From the NCBI RefSeq assembly GCF_011392075.1, contig NZ_JAAJBV010000002.1, positions 248,001-312,000 on the forward strand: a stretch of 64,000 bases of DNA. The letters run 5' to 3'. Position numbers and translations under genes: made by a program. Each line of letters starts with the position of its first letter. Within the stretch, counting starts at the first letter, position 1. Source of the DNA: Flavobacterium celericrescens. Its GTDB lineage: Bacteria > Bacteroidota > Bacteroidia > Flavobacteriales > Flavobacteriaceae. The notes below the pieces were generated by a model, which was not told the DNA's origin, ran no database searches, and saw nothing but the letters and a program-made list of their open reading frames with translations. Shown piece by piece: positions 56,852-64,000 of this stretch.

Positions 56852-59005
56852 TTACAAATTATCCAAATTATTTGTCTTTTTATTATCACTAATAGTCCAA
56901 AAGAAACCTACAAAAAAGAATCTATCCGCTGTTTGCGTAATGGCTTGTCGTTGAAATTGACCAGCTAAATCAGGTGAATTTGCATATTGATAACCAAAGA
57001 CATTGGAACTTCCAGTAATATTTGAAACCGAAAAATAAAGTATTTTTTGTTGTGATAATAAATAAGCCCAACTCAAACTTATATTATTGTATGATTTCGT
57101 TTTTTCATTCATAAATTCAACTGCATTTGGGTTATCATAAGGCCTTCCAGAATTGAAAGAATACGTTACACCAATTTGCGATTTCAATTTATCTAACCAA
57201 TATTTTGTCACAATTGAAAAATTATGAGTAGCAATAAACGATGGAGTAACTTGCGATTCATAATTTTTATAATCTCGTTCCGAATCAATAAACGAATATG
57301 AAATCCAGTAATCTAAGTTTTTAATCGTTTTACTATCTCTCCAAAACAAGTCCAATCCTTTTGAATACCCAAAACCTTTGTTGTTATAATTGCTCGTATA
57401 GTCAGGCTGTGTGCCATCATATTTAACTAAATTATCATAGTCTTTAAAATAAGCTTCAGCACGAAACATTTTTCCAGATTTATTGTACATATAATTTAAA
57501 ATATAATGCGACGTTGACTCATAATTCAAATGATTTGCAAACTTCAAATAATCAGGTTTTGCTGTTTGATTAAAATTTCCATAAGCCATAGAAAATTGAC
57601 TATTTTCAGACACTTTGTAAGCAAACGAAAGTCTTGACTCAATAGTGAATTCATCAACAATTGAAGCATTTGACGACCGTAATCCTAAATTAAAAGCTAC
57701 GTTTTTAGAAAGAAAAATTTCGGCTTCACTAAAAAATGCAACCACATTATTTTGATAGCCATAATCAAATGTATTTGTACCAAAATCGGTAAATTTTTCA
57801 TCAAAATTAGTGTGAAACATTTCTGCTCCAATGTTTAATTTAAAACGATTAGAAAACGATTGACGCAATTTAATTTTATAATGCAAAGCACGTTCATTAT
57901 TTGCAACTTTATCATCAGAAATTCCTATATTGTTTTTACTATATCCAAAGCTGAATCCAGTTTGAATTTGCATATAATCGGTCAAATTTCCTTTGTAAGA
58001 AGTATTCAAATAGAAGTTACTATTTTGTAAATCAAATCGAACTTTTTCATCAAAATTGATGTCTTTTTGATTCAAGTCAAAAGTTGAATAATCAAACGCA
58101 CCATATATTTTTAATAAACCCGACTTGAATTTATATCTAAAAACACTTTCTCCTGAAATGGCTTGCACAGGCTTATTCCAATCAATATGCTGCGGAACAA
58201 TTAGTTGGTAAGGTGCCAGATTAATATAACTTGTGTTGACGGAAAAGGAACTTTTTTCCCATTTTTTAGTTTTTCCAAGCCCTACTCCTACTGTCATAAT
58301 TGAAACATCTGTTTGGTTTTGTTCAGGCTCATCAATGGTATTCAATAGCAAGACACTTGACAAAGCATCGCCATATTCCGCACTGTAACCTCCTGTTGAA
58401 AAAGTAATTCCTTTAAATAAAAATGGAGAAAATCTACCTCGAGTTGGAATATTATTTGCCGTTGCTCCATAAGGTTGCGCTACACGAATTCCATCCACAT
58501 AAGTTTGCGTTTCATCAGATTCGCCTCCTCTAACAAATAATCTACCGCTTTCGCCAACGGTTTGTGTTCCTGGTAATGTTTCTAATGCTGCAATTATATT
58601 TCCAGCGGAACCAGCAGTTGTAACAATATCTAACGGTTTTAAAGCAGTAACTTTACTATTATCTCCAGCTTTAAAAGTTCCCGCAGAAATAACAACCGCA
58701 TCTAAATTTCCAATATTTTCTTTCAATTTAAAAGTAATCGGTTGGTAATTTGAAATTTCAAAATCATAATTAATTGTTTCATAAGCTAAAAAACTAATTT
58801 GCAATTTTTGTGTTCCTACAGCAGTAGTAATAAAACTAAAGTTTCCTGTTTCATCTGAAATTGCTCCATCATAAGTTCCTACAATAAAAACGTTAGCTGC
58901 TGCTATTGGACGGCCTTTTTCGTCTTCAACTTTTCCATTAATTGTGGTTTGCCCAAAAGTTGAATAACATAAAATGAAAATAAAAATTCGAAGTATTGAT
59001 TTCAT
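56852..59005 (-). CDS. TonB-dependent receptor with carboxypeptidase-regulatory-like N-terminal domain
   Basis: A 717-residue outer-membrane receptor. A signal peptide (KSILRIFIFILCYSTFGQ) precedes a CarboxypepD_reg-like domain (residues about 20-100: TINGKVEDEKGRPIAAANVFIVGTYDGAISDETGNFSF), a plug domain with LETLPGTQTVGESGRLFVRGGESDETQTYVDGIRVAQPYG, and a beta barrel ending in a family-typical FFWTISDNKK region. No SusD partner gene follows, so it is not a SusC-type. The substrate is unknown. A LytTR-site-containing promoter region lies immediately upstream, related to that of the LytTR operon. Confidence 0.94.
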   Translation of the reverse strand: MKSILRIFIFILCYSTFGQTTINGKVEDEKGRPIAAANVFIVGTYDGAISDETGNFSFITTAVGTQKLQISFLAYETINYDFEISNYQPITFKLKENIGNLDAVVISAGTFKAGDNSKVTALKPLDIVTTAGSAGNIIAALETLPGTQTVGESGRLFVRGGESDETQTYVDGIRVAQPYGATANNIPTRGRFSPFLFKGITFSTGGYSAEYGDALSSVLLLNTIDEPEQNQTDVSIMTVGVGLGKTKKWEKSSFSVNTSYINLAPYQLIVPQHIDWNKPVQAISGESVFRYKFKSGLLKIYGAFDYSTFDLNQKDINFDEKVRFDLQNSNFYLNTSYKGNLTDYMQIQTGFSFGYSKNNIGISDDKVANNERALHYKIKLRQSFSNRFKLNIGAEMFHTNFDEKFTDFGTNTFDYGYQNNVVAFFSEAEIFLSKNVAFNLGLRSSNASIVDEFTIESRLSFAYKVSENSQFSMAYGNFNQTAKPDYLKFANHLNYESTSHYILNYMYNKSGKMFRAEAYFKDYDNLVKYDGTQPDYTSNYNNKGFGYSKGLDLFWRDSKTIKNLDYWISYSFIDSERDYKNYESQVTPSFIATHNFSIVTKYWLDKLKSQIGVTYSFNSGRPYDNPNAVEFMNEKTKSYNNISLSWAYLLSQQKILYFSVSNITGSSNVFGYQYANSPDLAGQFQRQAITQTADRFFFVGFFWTISDNKKTNNLDNL

Positions 59006-59007
59006 GT

Positions 59008-59097
59008 GTTTTAATTTTGATGAAACAAATTTGCAACAGAAAATCCACTTTTGAAATTGAAACTAACCCAACTGTTGTTTTTTGAGGATGAATTGTA
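59008..59097 (-). promoter_or_regulatory. Putative LytTR-regulated promoter B (TonB receptor)
   Basis: Minus strand: ACAATTCAT (59096-59088) and ACAGTTGGG (59075-59067), again 12 bases apart, then CAAATTTG (59033-59026) at the same distance as in promoter A. The receptor start codon is 21 bases after the -7 box. The second half-site fits W-M-M-GTT-N-R-K fully. The divergent glutaminase gene starts about 40 bases beyond the distal repeat, so it might also be affected. Confidence 0.65.
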
Positions 59098-59136
59098 ACT
59101 CGAATGATTTTAATTACTTTTACCAAAATTAATACA

Positions 59137-60051
59137 ATGGCATACCAAGATATTTTAGACGGAATTTATAGCGAAGTTACCCAAATTGAAAACACGGGAA
59201 AAGTAGCTGATTACATTCCTGAATTAGCAAAAGTAGACGAAAAAAAATACGGAATTGCTTTAGTTGACAAACATCAAAATGTATTTACAAAAGGTGATGC
59301 AGTAGAAAATTTTTCGATTCAAAGTATTTCAAAAGTAATTACAACTTCATTGATTTTTTCTAAAATTGGGAATAATTTATGGGAACGAGTTGGTTATGAA
59401 CCTTCTGGAAATTCGTTCAATTCCTTGGTACAATTAGAAAATGAAAATGGTATTCCAAGAAATCCGTTTATAAATGCTGGCGCTTTGGTAGTTGCAGATT
59501 TAATGTTGGAACATTTTGAAAATCCAAAAGAACTTTTACTAACCTTTGTTAGAGAATTAACAGAAAATCCAAACATAAATTTCAATGAAAATGTAGCACA
59601 ATCTGAAAAAGCATTTGGATACAGAAATGCTGCTTTGGTGAACTTTATTAAATCATTTGGTAACATCAAAAACGAACCCGAAGCTGTTTTAGATTTCTAT
59701 TATCATCAATGTGCTATTGAAATGAATTGTGTTGATTTAGCCAAATGTTTTCAAGTATTTGCCAACAATGGAATTATTCCAAAAAGTAATAAAAAGTTCC
59801 TGTCATCTAGCCAATGCAAACGCATGAACGCTTTAATGCAAATGTGTGGATTTTATGATCAAGCGGGTGAATTTACTTTTAAAGTTGGGCTTCCAGGGAA
59901 AAGTGGTGTTGGCGGTGGTGTAGTTGCAGTTTTCCCAAATCATTATACTGTGGCAGTTTGGAGTCCAAAATTAAATAAAAAAGGGAATTCGTTTTATGGC
60001 TTGGAGACTTTAGAACGTTTAACAACAGAAACCTCATTATCCATATTTTAA
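59137..60051 (+). CDS. glsA: Glutaminase (GlsA family)
   Basis: A 304-residue glutaminase that converts glutamine to glutamate and ammonia. It has the serine-dependent beta-lactamase-like fold with FSIQSISKV (Ser63, Lys66 in S-x-x-K), RNPFINAGALVVADL, and the late GLPGKSGVGGGVVAVFPN motif. The ATG at 59137 (MAYQDILDGIYSEV) is preferred to one 11 codons upstream. It is divergent from the TonB receptor gene and followed 10 bases later by the YciI-like gene. Confidence 0.97.
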   Translation: MAYQDILDGIYSEVTQIENTGKVADYIPELAKVDEKKYGIALVDKHQNVFTKGDAVENFSIQSISKVITTSLIFSKIGNNLWERVGYEPSGNSFNSLVQLENENGIPRNPFINAGALVVADLMLEHFENPKELLLTFVRELTENPNINFNENVAQSEKAFGYRNAALVNFIKSFGNIKNEPEAVLDFYYHQCAIEMNCVDLAKCFQVFANNGIIPKSNKKFLSSSQCKRMNALMQMCGFYDQAGEFTFKVGLPGKSGVGGGVVAVFPNHYTVAVWSPKLNKKGNSFYGLETLERLTTETSLSIF

Positions 60052-60061
60052 ACTATTAAAA

Positions 60062-60517
60062 ATGAAAAAAATATTTTTATTCGGATTAATTGTAATTTCA
60101 TTCTCAACCTCTTTTTCTCAAGAAAATAAAGATTTTGATGCTAAACTTGCAAAAGATGTTGGAGCAGATGATTATGGAATGAAAACATATGTCTTTTGTA
60201 TTCTTAAAACTGGTACAAATTCAACAGCAACAGCAGAAGAAAGGCAAAAGTATTTTGAAGGACACATGGCAAACATTAACAAGTTAGCAGATGAAAAAAA
60301 ATTGGTTGTAGCTGGTCCTTTCATGAAAAATGATAAAAATTATAGAGGTATTTTCATTTTTAATTGTACAACTATTGAAGAAGCAAAAGCATTAGTAGAT
60401 TCTGATCCTGCGGTTGCAGCCAATATATTTGAGGCCGAACTTACTTTATGGTATAGCAGTGCAGCATTAATGATGGTAAATGAAAATCACAATAAAATTG
60501 CAAAAACCAAAATTTAA
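60062..60517 (+). CDS. Exported YciI-like protein
   Basis: A 151-residue protein with a signal peptide (MKKIFLFGLIVISFSTSFSQ) and a YCII-like ferredoxin fold: YVFCILKTGTNSTATAEERQKYFEGHMANINKLADEKKLVVAGPFMKNDKNYRGIFIFNCTTIEEAKALVDSDPAVAANIFEAELTLWY. The H-x-x-x-I/L and G-P-F signatures are as in YciI, whose active-site His/Asp pair is of unknown use. An exported version is less common than the cytoplasmic form. It lies close behind the glutaminase and may be co-transcribed. Confidence 0.88.
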   Translation: MKKIFLFGLIVISFSTSFSQENKDFDAKLAKDVGADDYGMKTYVFCILKTGTNSTATAEERQKYFEGHMANINKLADEKKLVVAGPFMKNDKNYRGIFIFNCTTIEEAKALVDSDPAVAANIFEAELTLWYSSAALMMVNENHNKIAKTKI

Positions 60518-60567
60518 AATCTTATTAACAATTCGTAAAAGCAAAAAAGTTTCTCATAAATAATAAT

Positions 60568-60575
60568 TACTTTTG
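60568..60575 (+). promoter_or_regulatory. -7 box of the PRiA4-like gene
   Basis: TACTTTTG matches TAnnTTTG; it lies 23 bases before the ATG at 60599. No clear -33 element was seen. Confidence 0.55.
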
Positions 60576-60598
60576 CGTTTCTTAAAATTTCAAAGATT

Positions 60599-61150
60599 AT
60601 GATTTATAAATTCCGAGTGATTCTCGATGCTGAAGAAGATATTTTTAGAGATATTGCCATTGAAAGCGACAACTCATTAGAAGATTTACACAATGCAATT
60701 GTAAACGCTTTTGGCTTTGATGGAACAGAAACAGGTTCGTTCTTTACTTGTGAAGAAGACTGGACTTGGAACGAAGAAGATGAAATTCCATTATTTGATA
60801 CTGGCGAAGTTCCTGGCGAAATGAAAACTATGGTGGATTTCAAAATTGATGATTTTATGCACCAAGACAACACTAAAATGGTGTATGTATATGATTTCTT
60901 TAGCATGTGGACATTCTTCGTAGAATTAGCAGCTATTGAAGAAGAAAAAGAAGCAGGTGAAACCTATCCAGCGTTATTATTTTCTCATGGCGAATTACCA
61001 GCAGAAGCAGGTCAAAGCGGATTAAGAGGTGATATGTCTAATGACGATATTTACGGTGACTTTGAAGACGATTTCGACGACGATGACTACGATATGTTTG
61101 ATGGCGACGACAGCTTCGAAGACATGGGATTTGAAGAAAACTGGAATTAG
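60599..61150 (+). CDS. PRiA4_ORF3-like (plasmid pRiA4b ORF-3 / IS1096 TnpR-like) protein
   Basis: A 183-residue protein whose first 140 residues match the small pRiA4b ORF-3 family: MIYKFRVILDAEEDIFRDIAIESDNSLEDLHNAIVNAFGFDGTETGSFF and MVYVYDFFSMWTFFVELAAIEEE. Its last 40 residues are extremely acidic (EDDFDDDDYDMFDGDD). The family name comes from mobile elements, but this gene stands among core genes with normal composition and no other transposon part, so it is best read as a resident protein of unknown function. The stop codon starts an intergenic inverted repeat. Confidence 0.88.
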   Translation: MIYKFRVILDAEEDIFRDIAIESDNSLEDLHNAIVNAFGFDGTETGSFFTCEEDWTWNEEDEIPLFDTGEVPGEMKTMVDFKIDDFMHQDNTKMVYVYDFFSMWTFFVELAAIEEEKEAGETYPALLFSHGELPAEAGQSGLRGDMSNDDIYGDFEDDFDDDDYDMFDGDDSFEDMGFEENWN

Positions 61151-61236
61151 CCCCCTAACCCCCTAAGGGGGAATTTAGGAGGAATTAAATACAACGTTTC
61201 TAACTCCTCCCCTTTGGGGAGGTTGGGAGGGGCTAA
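61147..61236. repeat. Intergenic inverted repeat (CCCCCTAA / CTCCCC type)
   Basis: A left arm starting within the TAG stop codon (TTAGCCCCCTAACCCCC, 61147-61163) and a right arm ending GGGAGGGGCTAA (61225-61236) are inverted to each other; each arm is also a small hairpin (CCCCCTAAGGGGG, 61159-61171; CTCCCCTTTGGGGAG, 61207-61221). It is far more GC-rich than the genome around it and resembles repeats that recur in flavobacterial spacers. Confidence 0.8.
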
Positions 61237-61250
61237 CTTAAACTGTAAAA

Positions 61251-62309
61251 ATGATTAACTTATTTAACGCACATATTGAAAACCTATCTATCCATAGAGT
61301 AGGAAACAAAAGTAGAAACGAAGCTATTTTCTTATCTGAAAACCCATACGGATTGAATGATGAAATCATGCCTTTGTTAAAAGAATATTTCTTCAAACCT
61401 TTCAGAGAAAAAGAAGAAAACTACTTTCAATTTGCTCATGAAGTAGATTTGGAATATAATGATATGTTTAACTTAGCTACAGAGGTTTTCAATAACCCAA
61501 GCGAAATTCATAATGTATCAAAAAAAATCACAAAACATCTTTTTGAACAATCAAATCATCCACACATTAAAAACGGAGAAGTGTATGTGGCTTATTTTAC
61601 GCACGTATCTATCGACAATAATGTGGTTGATGCTATCGGAGTTTTTAAAAGTGAAGTACAAACCGATTTCTTACAATTTGAAGAAAACGGAAGTAATCTA
61701 GAAATGATTTTACAACATGGAATTAACTTGAACAAGTTGGATAAAGGCTGTATCATTTTTAACTATAAAAAAGAAGAAGGTTACAAAATTTTAACCGTAG
61801 ATAGCAACCGTTACGATGCGCGCTATTGGTTAGAGCATTTCTTATCAGTTGATGCGTTTCAAGATGAAAACTTCATGACGAAGAAATACTTAAAATTCTG
61901 TCAAGAATTTGCCAAAGAAGTAGTTTTACCAGCCGAAGATAAGCAACAAGAAGTATTGTTTATGAATCGTGCGATTAATCACTTTGCAAAAAATGATGAG
62001 TTTGAAGAAACAGCTTTCTTAAACGAAGTAATGCAAAATCCTGAGTTCATTCCAGAATTCAAAAATTATAAAGTAGATAAAGGTGCAAAATATAGCATCG
62101 AAGACGTTTCAAGTTTTCCAATTGCAAATGCTGCCGTTACTGATGTTCGTCGTACGTTAAAAAACACGATTCAATTAGACACGAATATCCAAATCAAATT
62201 GGATTTTATCAACCCAGAAAGTGCAGAGAAATTCGTTGAAAAAGGTTGGGACGAAGAAAAACAAATGTATTATTACTTGGTTTATTTTAATAAAGAGCAG
62301 AAATCATAA
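61251..62309 (+). CDS. Nucleoid-associated protein (NdpA/YejK-like)
   Basis: A 352-residue protein of the NdpA/YejK (PF04245) family, DNA-binding or nucleoid-associated in Gram-negatives. The N-terminal INLFNAHIENLSIHRVGNKSRNEAI and the later VYVAYFTHVSIDNNVVDAIGVFKSE, LDKGCIIFNYKKEEGYKILTVDSNRYDARYWLEHFL motifs match the family. Length is normal. No further domain. A terminator follows. Confidence 0.92.
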   Translation: MINLFNAHIENLSIHRVGNKSRNEAIFLSENPYGLNDEIMPLLKEYFFKPFREKEENYFQFAHEVDLEYNDMFNLATEVFNNPSEIHNVSKKITKHLFEQSNHPHIKNGEVYVAYFTHVSIDNNVVDAIGVFKSEVQTDFLQFEENGSNLEMILQHGINLNKLDKGCIIFNYKKEEGYKILTVDSNRYDARYWLEHFLSVDAFQDENFMTKKYLKFCQEFAKEVVLPAEDKQQEVLFMNRAINHFAKNDEFEETAFLNEVMQNPEFIPEFKNYKVDKGAKYSIEDVSSFPIANAAVTDVRRTLKNTIQLDTNIQIKLDFINPESAEKFVEKGWDEEKQMYYYLVYFNKEQKS

Positions 62310-62331
62310 GACATTTATAAATAAAATTATT

Positions 62332-62368
62332 AAACCTCAATTACAGCAATGTACTTGAGGTTTTTTTT
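62332..62368 (+). terminator. Rho-independent terminator after the nucleoid-associated-protein gene
   Basis: AAACCTCAA (62332-62340) pairs with TTGAGGTTT (62355-62363), with an inner TACA/TGTA stem closing a GCAA tetraloop, then a T run. Confidence 0.93.
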
Positions 62369-62426
62369 GAAAGAACTTTAACAAAATATTTTGTTTAACA
62401 TTTTTAATTTTAAATTAAACATTCTT

Positions 62427-62434
62427 TATCTTTG
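62427..62434 (+). promoter_or_regulatory. -7 box of the TetR gene
   Basis: TATCTTTG, full match to TAnnTTTG, lies 18 bases before the ATG at 62453, giving a short leader. -33 not evident. Confidence 0.55.
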
Positions 62435-62452
62435 ATAAAAATTTGATAAGTC

Positions 62453-63112
62453 ATGGCAAAGAAAAAAGAGATTACTAATCAAGATATTTTAGGATTCTAC
62501 GTTGATTATTTTTTAGAAAATAACAAAGCGCCACACTCGGTATATAAATTCGCGAAGCAATACAACTTTGATGAAGCTGTGTTTTATGCAAATTTTTCAT
62601 CTTTTGAACAAATTGAAAAAAACTTTTTCACTTCCTTATTTCAGCAAACAATTACTTTATTAGAAAAAAGCGAAGATTTTGAATCGTATGATGCACGAAC
62701 TAAATTATTAAGTTTCTACTTTACCTATTTTGAAATGTTAACTGCAAATAGAAGTTTTTCGGTAGCACTTTTAAAAGAAGATAAAAATAAATTGAAAAGT
62801 CTTTCCAAATTGACTGAACTAAGAAAACATTTCAAACAATTCATTGATACTTTAGATATTGAAAAAATTGATTTAAAGCAAGAAAAATTAATCGAATTTC
62901 AAGAGAAAACGATGAGTGAAATGGCTTGGTTACAATTTCTATTCACGTTAAAATTCTGGATTGAAGACACTTCACTTTCTTTTGAAAAAACTGATATTTT
63001 CATTGAAAAATCAGTCAATACTAGTTTTGATTTAATGGATATTGCACCATTAAAAAGTTTAATTGACTTTGGAAAATTTGTTTGGCAAGAAAAAGCTTCA
63101 TTCAAAATGTAA
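62453..63112 (+). CDS. TetR/AcrR family transcriptional regulator
   Basis: A 219-residue regulator. The N-terminal helix-turn-helix covers residues 9-60 (ITNQDILGFYVDYFLENNKAPHSVYKFAKQYNFDEAVFYANFSSFEQIEKNFF), a variant of the TetR pattern in which the recognition helix is VFYANFSS. The C-terminal domain is all-helical and binds an unknown ligand. It is followed 4 bases later by the UbiB-like kinase gene, an arrangement I believe to be conserved in flavobacteria. Confidence 0.9.
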   Translation: MAKKKEITNQDILGFYVDYFLENNKAPHSVYKFAKQYNFDEAVFYANFSSFEQIEKNFFTSLFQQTITLLEKSEDFESYDARTKLLSFYFTYFEMLTANRSFSVALLKEDKNKLKSLSKLTELRKHFKQFIDTLDIEKIDLKQEKLIEFQEKTMSEMAWLQFLFTLKFWIEDTSLSFEKTDIFIEKSVNTSFDLMDIAPLKSLIDFGKFVWQEKASFKM

Positions 63113-63116
63113 TCAC

Positions 63117-64000
63117 ATGAAAACAATCGATAGTATACCAACGTCTAAAATTCAGAGAGCATCCAAACTAATTCAAACTGGTGCAAAAGTTGGTGTAAAT
63201 TACATTAAATATTATGGTGATAAAATCACTAAAACTGAAGAGGAAGCCAAAGAAAATCTGAATTTAAACAACGCTTCAGACATTTACGACGGGTTAAAAC
63301 AAATGAAAGGTAGCGCTTTGAAAGTAGCACAAATGCTAAGCATGGACAAAAGCATTTTGCCTCGTGCCTATGTAGAGAAATTTTCATTAGCCCAATTTTC
63401 AGTGCCACCATTATCGCCACCTTTGGTGAATAAAACTTTTAAAAAATATTTTGGCAAACAGCCAATCGAAATATACGATACCTTCAATGCCACTTCAATA
63501 AATGCGGCTAGCATTGGTCAAGTGCACCAAGCTACCAAGGATGGGAAAAATCTTGCTGTGAAAATTCAATATCCTGGAGTGGCTGAAAGTATTAGTTCAG
63601 ATTTGGCAATGGTAAAGCCAATTGCTATAAAAATGTTTAATATCAAAGGAAAAGATTCGGATAAATATTTCAAAGAAGTTGAAGATAAATTGATTGAAGA
63701 AACCAATTACATCAACGAAGTCAAACAAAGTATTGAAATGGCTGAAGCTTGTCAAAATATTCCAAATTTGATTTTTCCAAAGTATTATCCCGAATTATCA
63801 TCAGAGAGAATTATAACAATGGATTGGATGACTGGCGAACATTTGTCTGAATTCACTGCTCATAATACTGATACAGAGAAATCGAATATTTTAGGTCAAA
63901 CGCTTTGGGATTTTTATATGTTTCAAATGCATAATTTACGAAAAGTTCATGCCGACCCACATCCAGGAAATTTCTTAATTACTAAAGACACCAAACTAAT
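63117..64000 (+). CDS. ABC1/AarF/UbiB family kinase-like protein (3' partial)
   Basis: The N-terminal 294 residues of an ABC1/UbiB-like protein; the gene runs off the window. It begins MKTIDSIPTSKIQRASKLIQTG, has the family KxGQ-like motif in MKGSALKVAQMLSMD (Gly-Gln replaced by Val-Ala-Gln), the Ala-rich nucleotide loop as NAASIGQVHQATKDGK, the Lys of VKIQYPG, the E-T-N-Y pattern in DKLIEETNYINE, and the catalytic HADPHPGNF. Family members support isoprenoid quinone synthesis or other lipid metabolism; here the likely substrate pathway is menaquinone related but this is inference. Not preceded by its own promoter, so it is probably in one transcript with the TetR gene. Confidence 0.93.
   Translation, partial: MKTIDSIPTSKIQRASKLIQTGAKVGVNYIKYYGDKITKTEEEAKENLNLNNASDIYDGLKQMKGSALKVAQMLSMDKSILPRAYVEKFSLAQFSVPPLSPPLVNKTFKKYFGKQPIEIYDTFNATSINAASIGQVHQATKDGKNLAVKIQYPGVAESISSDLAMVKPIAIKMFNIKGKDSDKYFKEVEDKLIEETNYINEVKQSIEMAEACQNIPNLIFPKYYPELSSERIITMDWMTGEHLSEFTAHNTDTEKSNILGQTLWDFYMFQMHNLRKVHADPHPGNFLITKDTKL

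Noticed and set aside
60599..61150. Mobile element indicated by the IS1096/pRiA4b family name
   Set aside because: No transposase, target duplication or other element part is present; the family is common as a chromosomal gene.

Overview
This window is a chromosomal segment from a flavobacterium (phylum Bacteroidota, probably Flavobacterium or a close relative). The support is low GC content, recurring TAnnTTTG -7 promoter boxes a short distance before start codons, almost no Shine-Dalgarno sequences, a type IX secretion (T9SS type B) sorting domain, and lineage-typical families (DUF5606-like, OstA-like, DUF349, 2TM/LytTR regulators). No rRNA, tRNA, insertion sequence, prophage or CRISPR array was seen, and coding density is high. 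No gene-free stretch exceeds 300 bases.

Layout. 1-605: end of a metallophosphatase. 595-4466 (-): small conserved gene, ligA and two tandem YhhN-like membrane proteins. 4540-5687 (-): rpsF-rpsR-rplI with promoter, terminator and a foldable spacer before rplI. 5802-9734 (-): surface-sugar cassette (GNAT/FemAB-like, sugar aminotransferase, hexapeptide acyltransferase, flippase). 9817-11661: T9SS cargo protein. 11662-18583: RDD, SpoIIM, DUF4129, DUF4350, MoxR and DUF58 membrane-stress-type cluster. 18665-22980: two secreted amidohydrolase-like proteins. 23043-36090: core genes (rRNA methyltransferase, RelA/SpoT, Fur-family regulator, purA, OstA-like protein, class III aminotransferase, TPR, DedA, aroE, DUF349). 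36234-41618: small proteins, mazG, def, ruvX, dapD. 41634-48721: a mixed-strand glycan cluster with teichoic-acid or phosphocholine-like enzymes (GT9, LicD, TagD-like, LicC-like, TagB/F-like, GT2, WaaP-like kinase, pyruvyl transferase-like). 48723-53220: tsaC, CCA-adding enzyme, heme A synthase, Ntn hydrolase. 53221-59005 (-): a LytTR two-component system with three 2TM domains, a TPR protein and a TonB-dependent receptor. 59137-64000: glutaminase, YciI-like protein, PRiA4-like protein, nucleoid-associated protein, TetR regulator and a UbiB-type kinase cut by the window edge.

The most interesting signal is in 53221-59137. The region upstream of the TPR/histidine kinase/2TM/LytTR operon and the region upstream of the TonB receptor share about 90 bp of gap-free similarity. 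Each copy carries two 9-bp direct repeats with a 12-bp spacer, which is the geometry of LytTR-protein binding sites, at an identical distance from a weak -7 box. This suggests an autoregulated LytTR system that controls an outer-membrane receptor.

Other leads are a foldable RNA element before rplI, a short 7-base-period repeat inserted in frame in a sugar aminotransferase, a dispersed set of short-period intergenic repeats, and the Gram-positive-like phosphodiester glycan cluster. All family assignments were made by reading motifs, not by database search.
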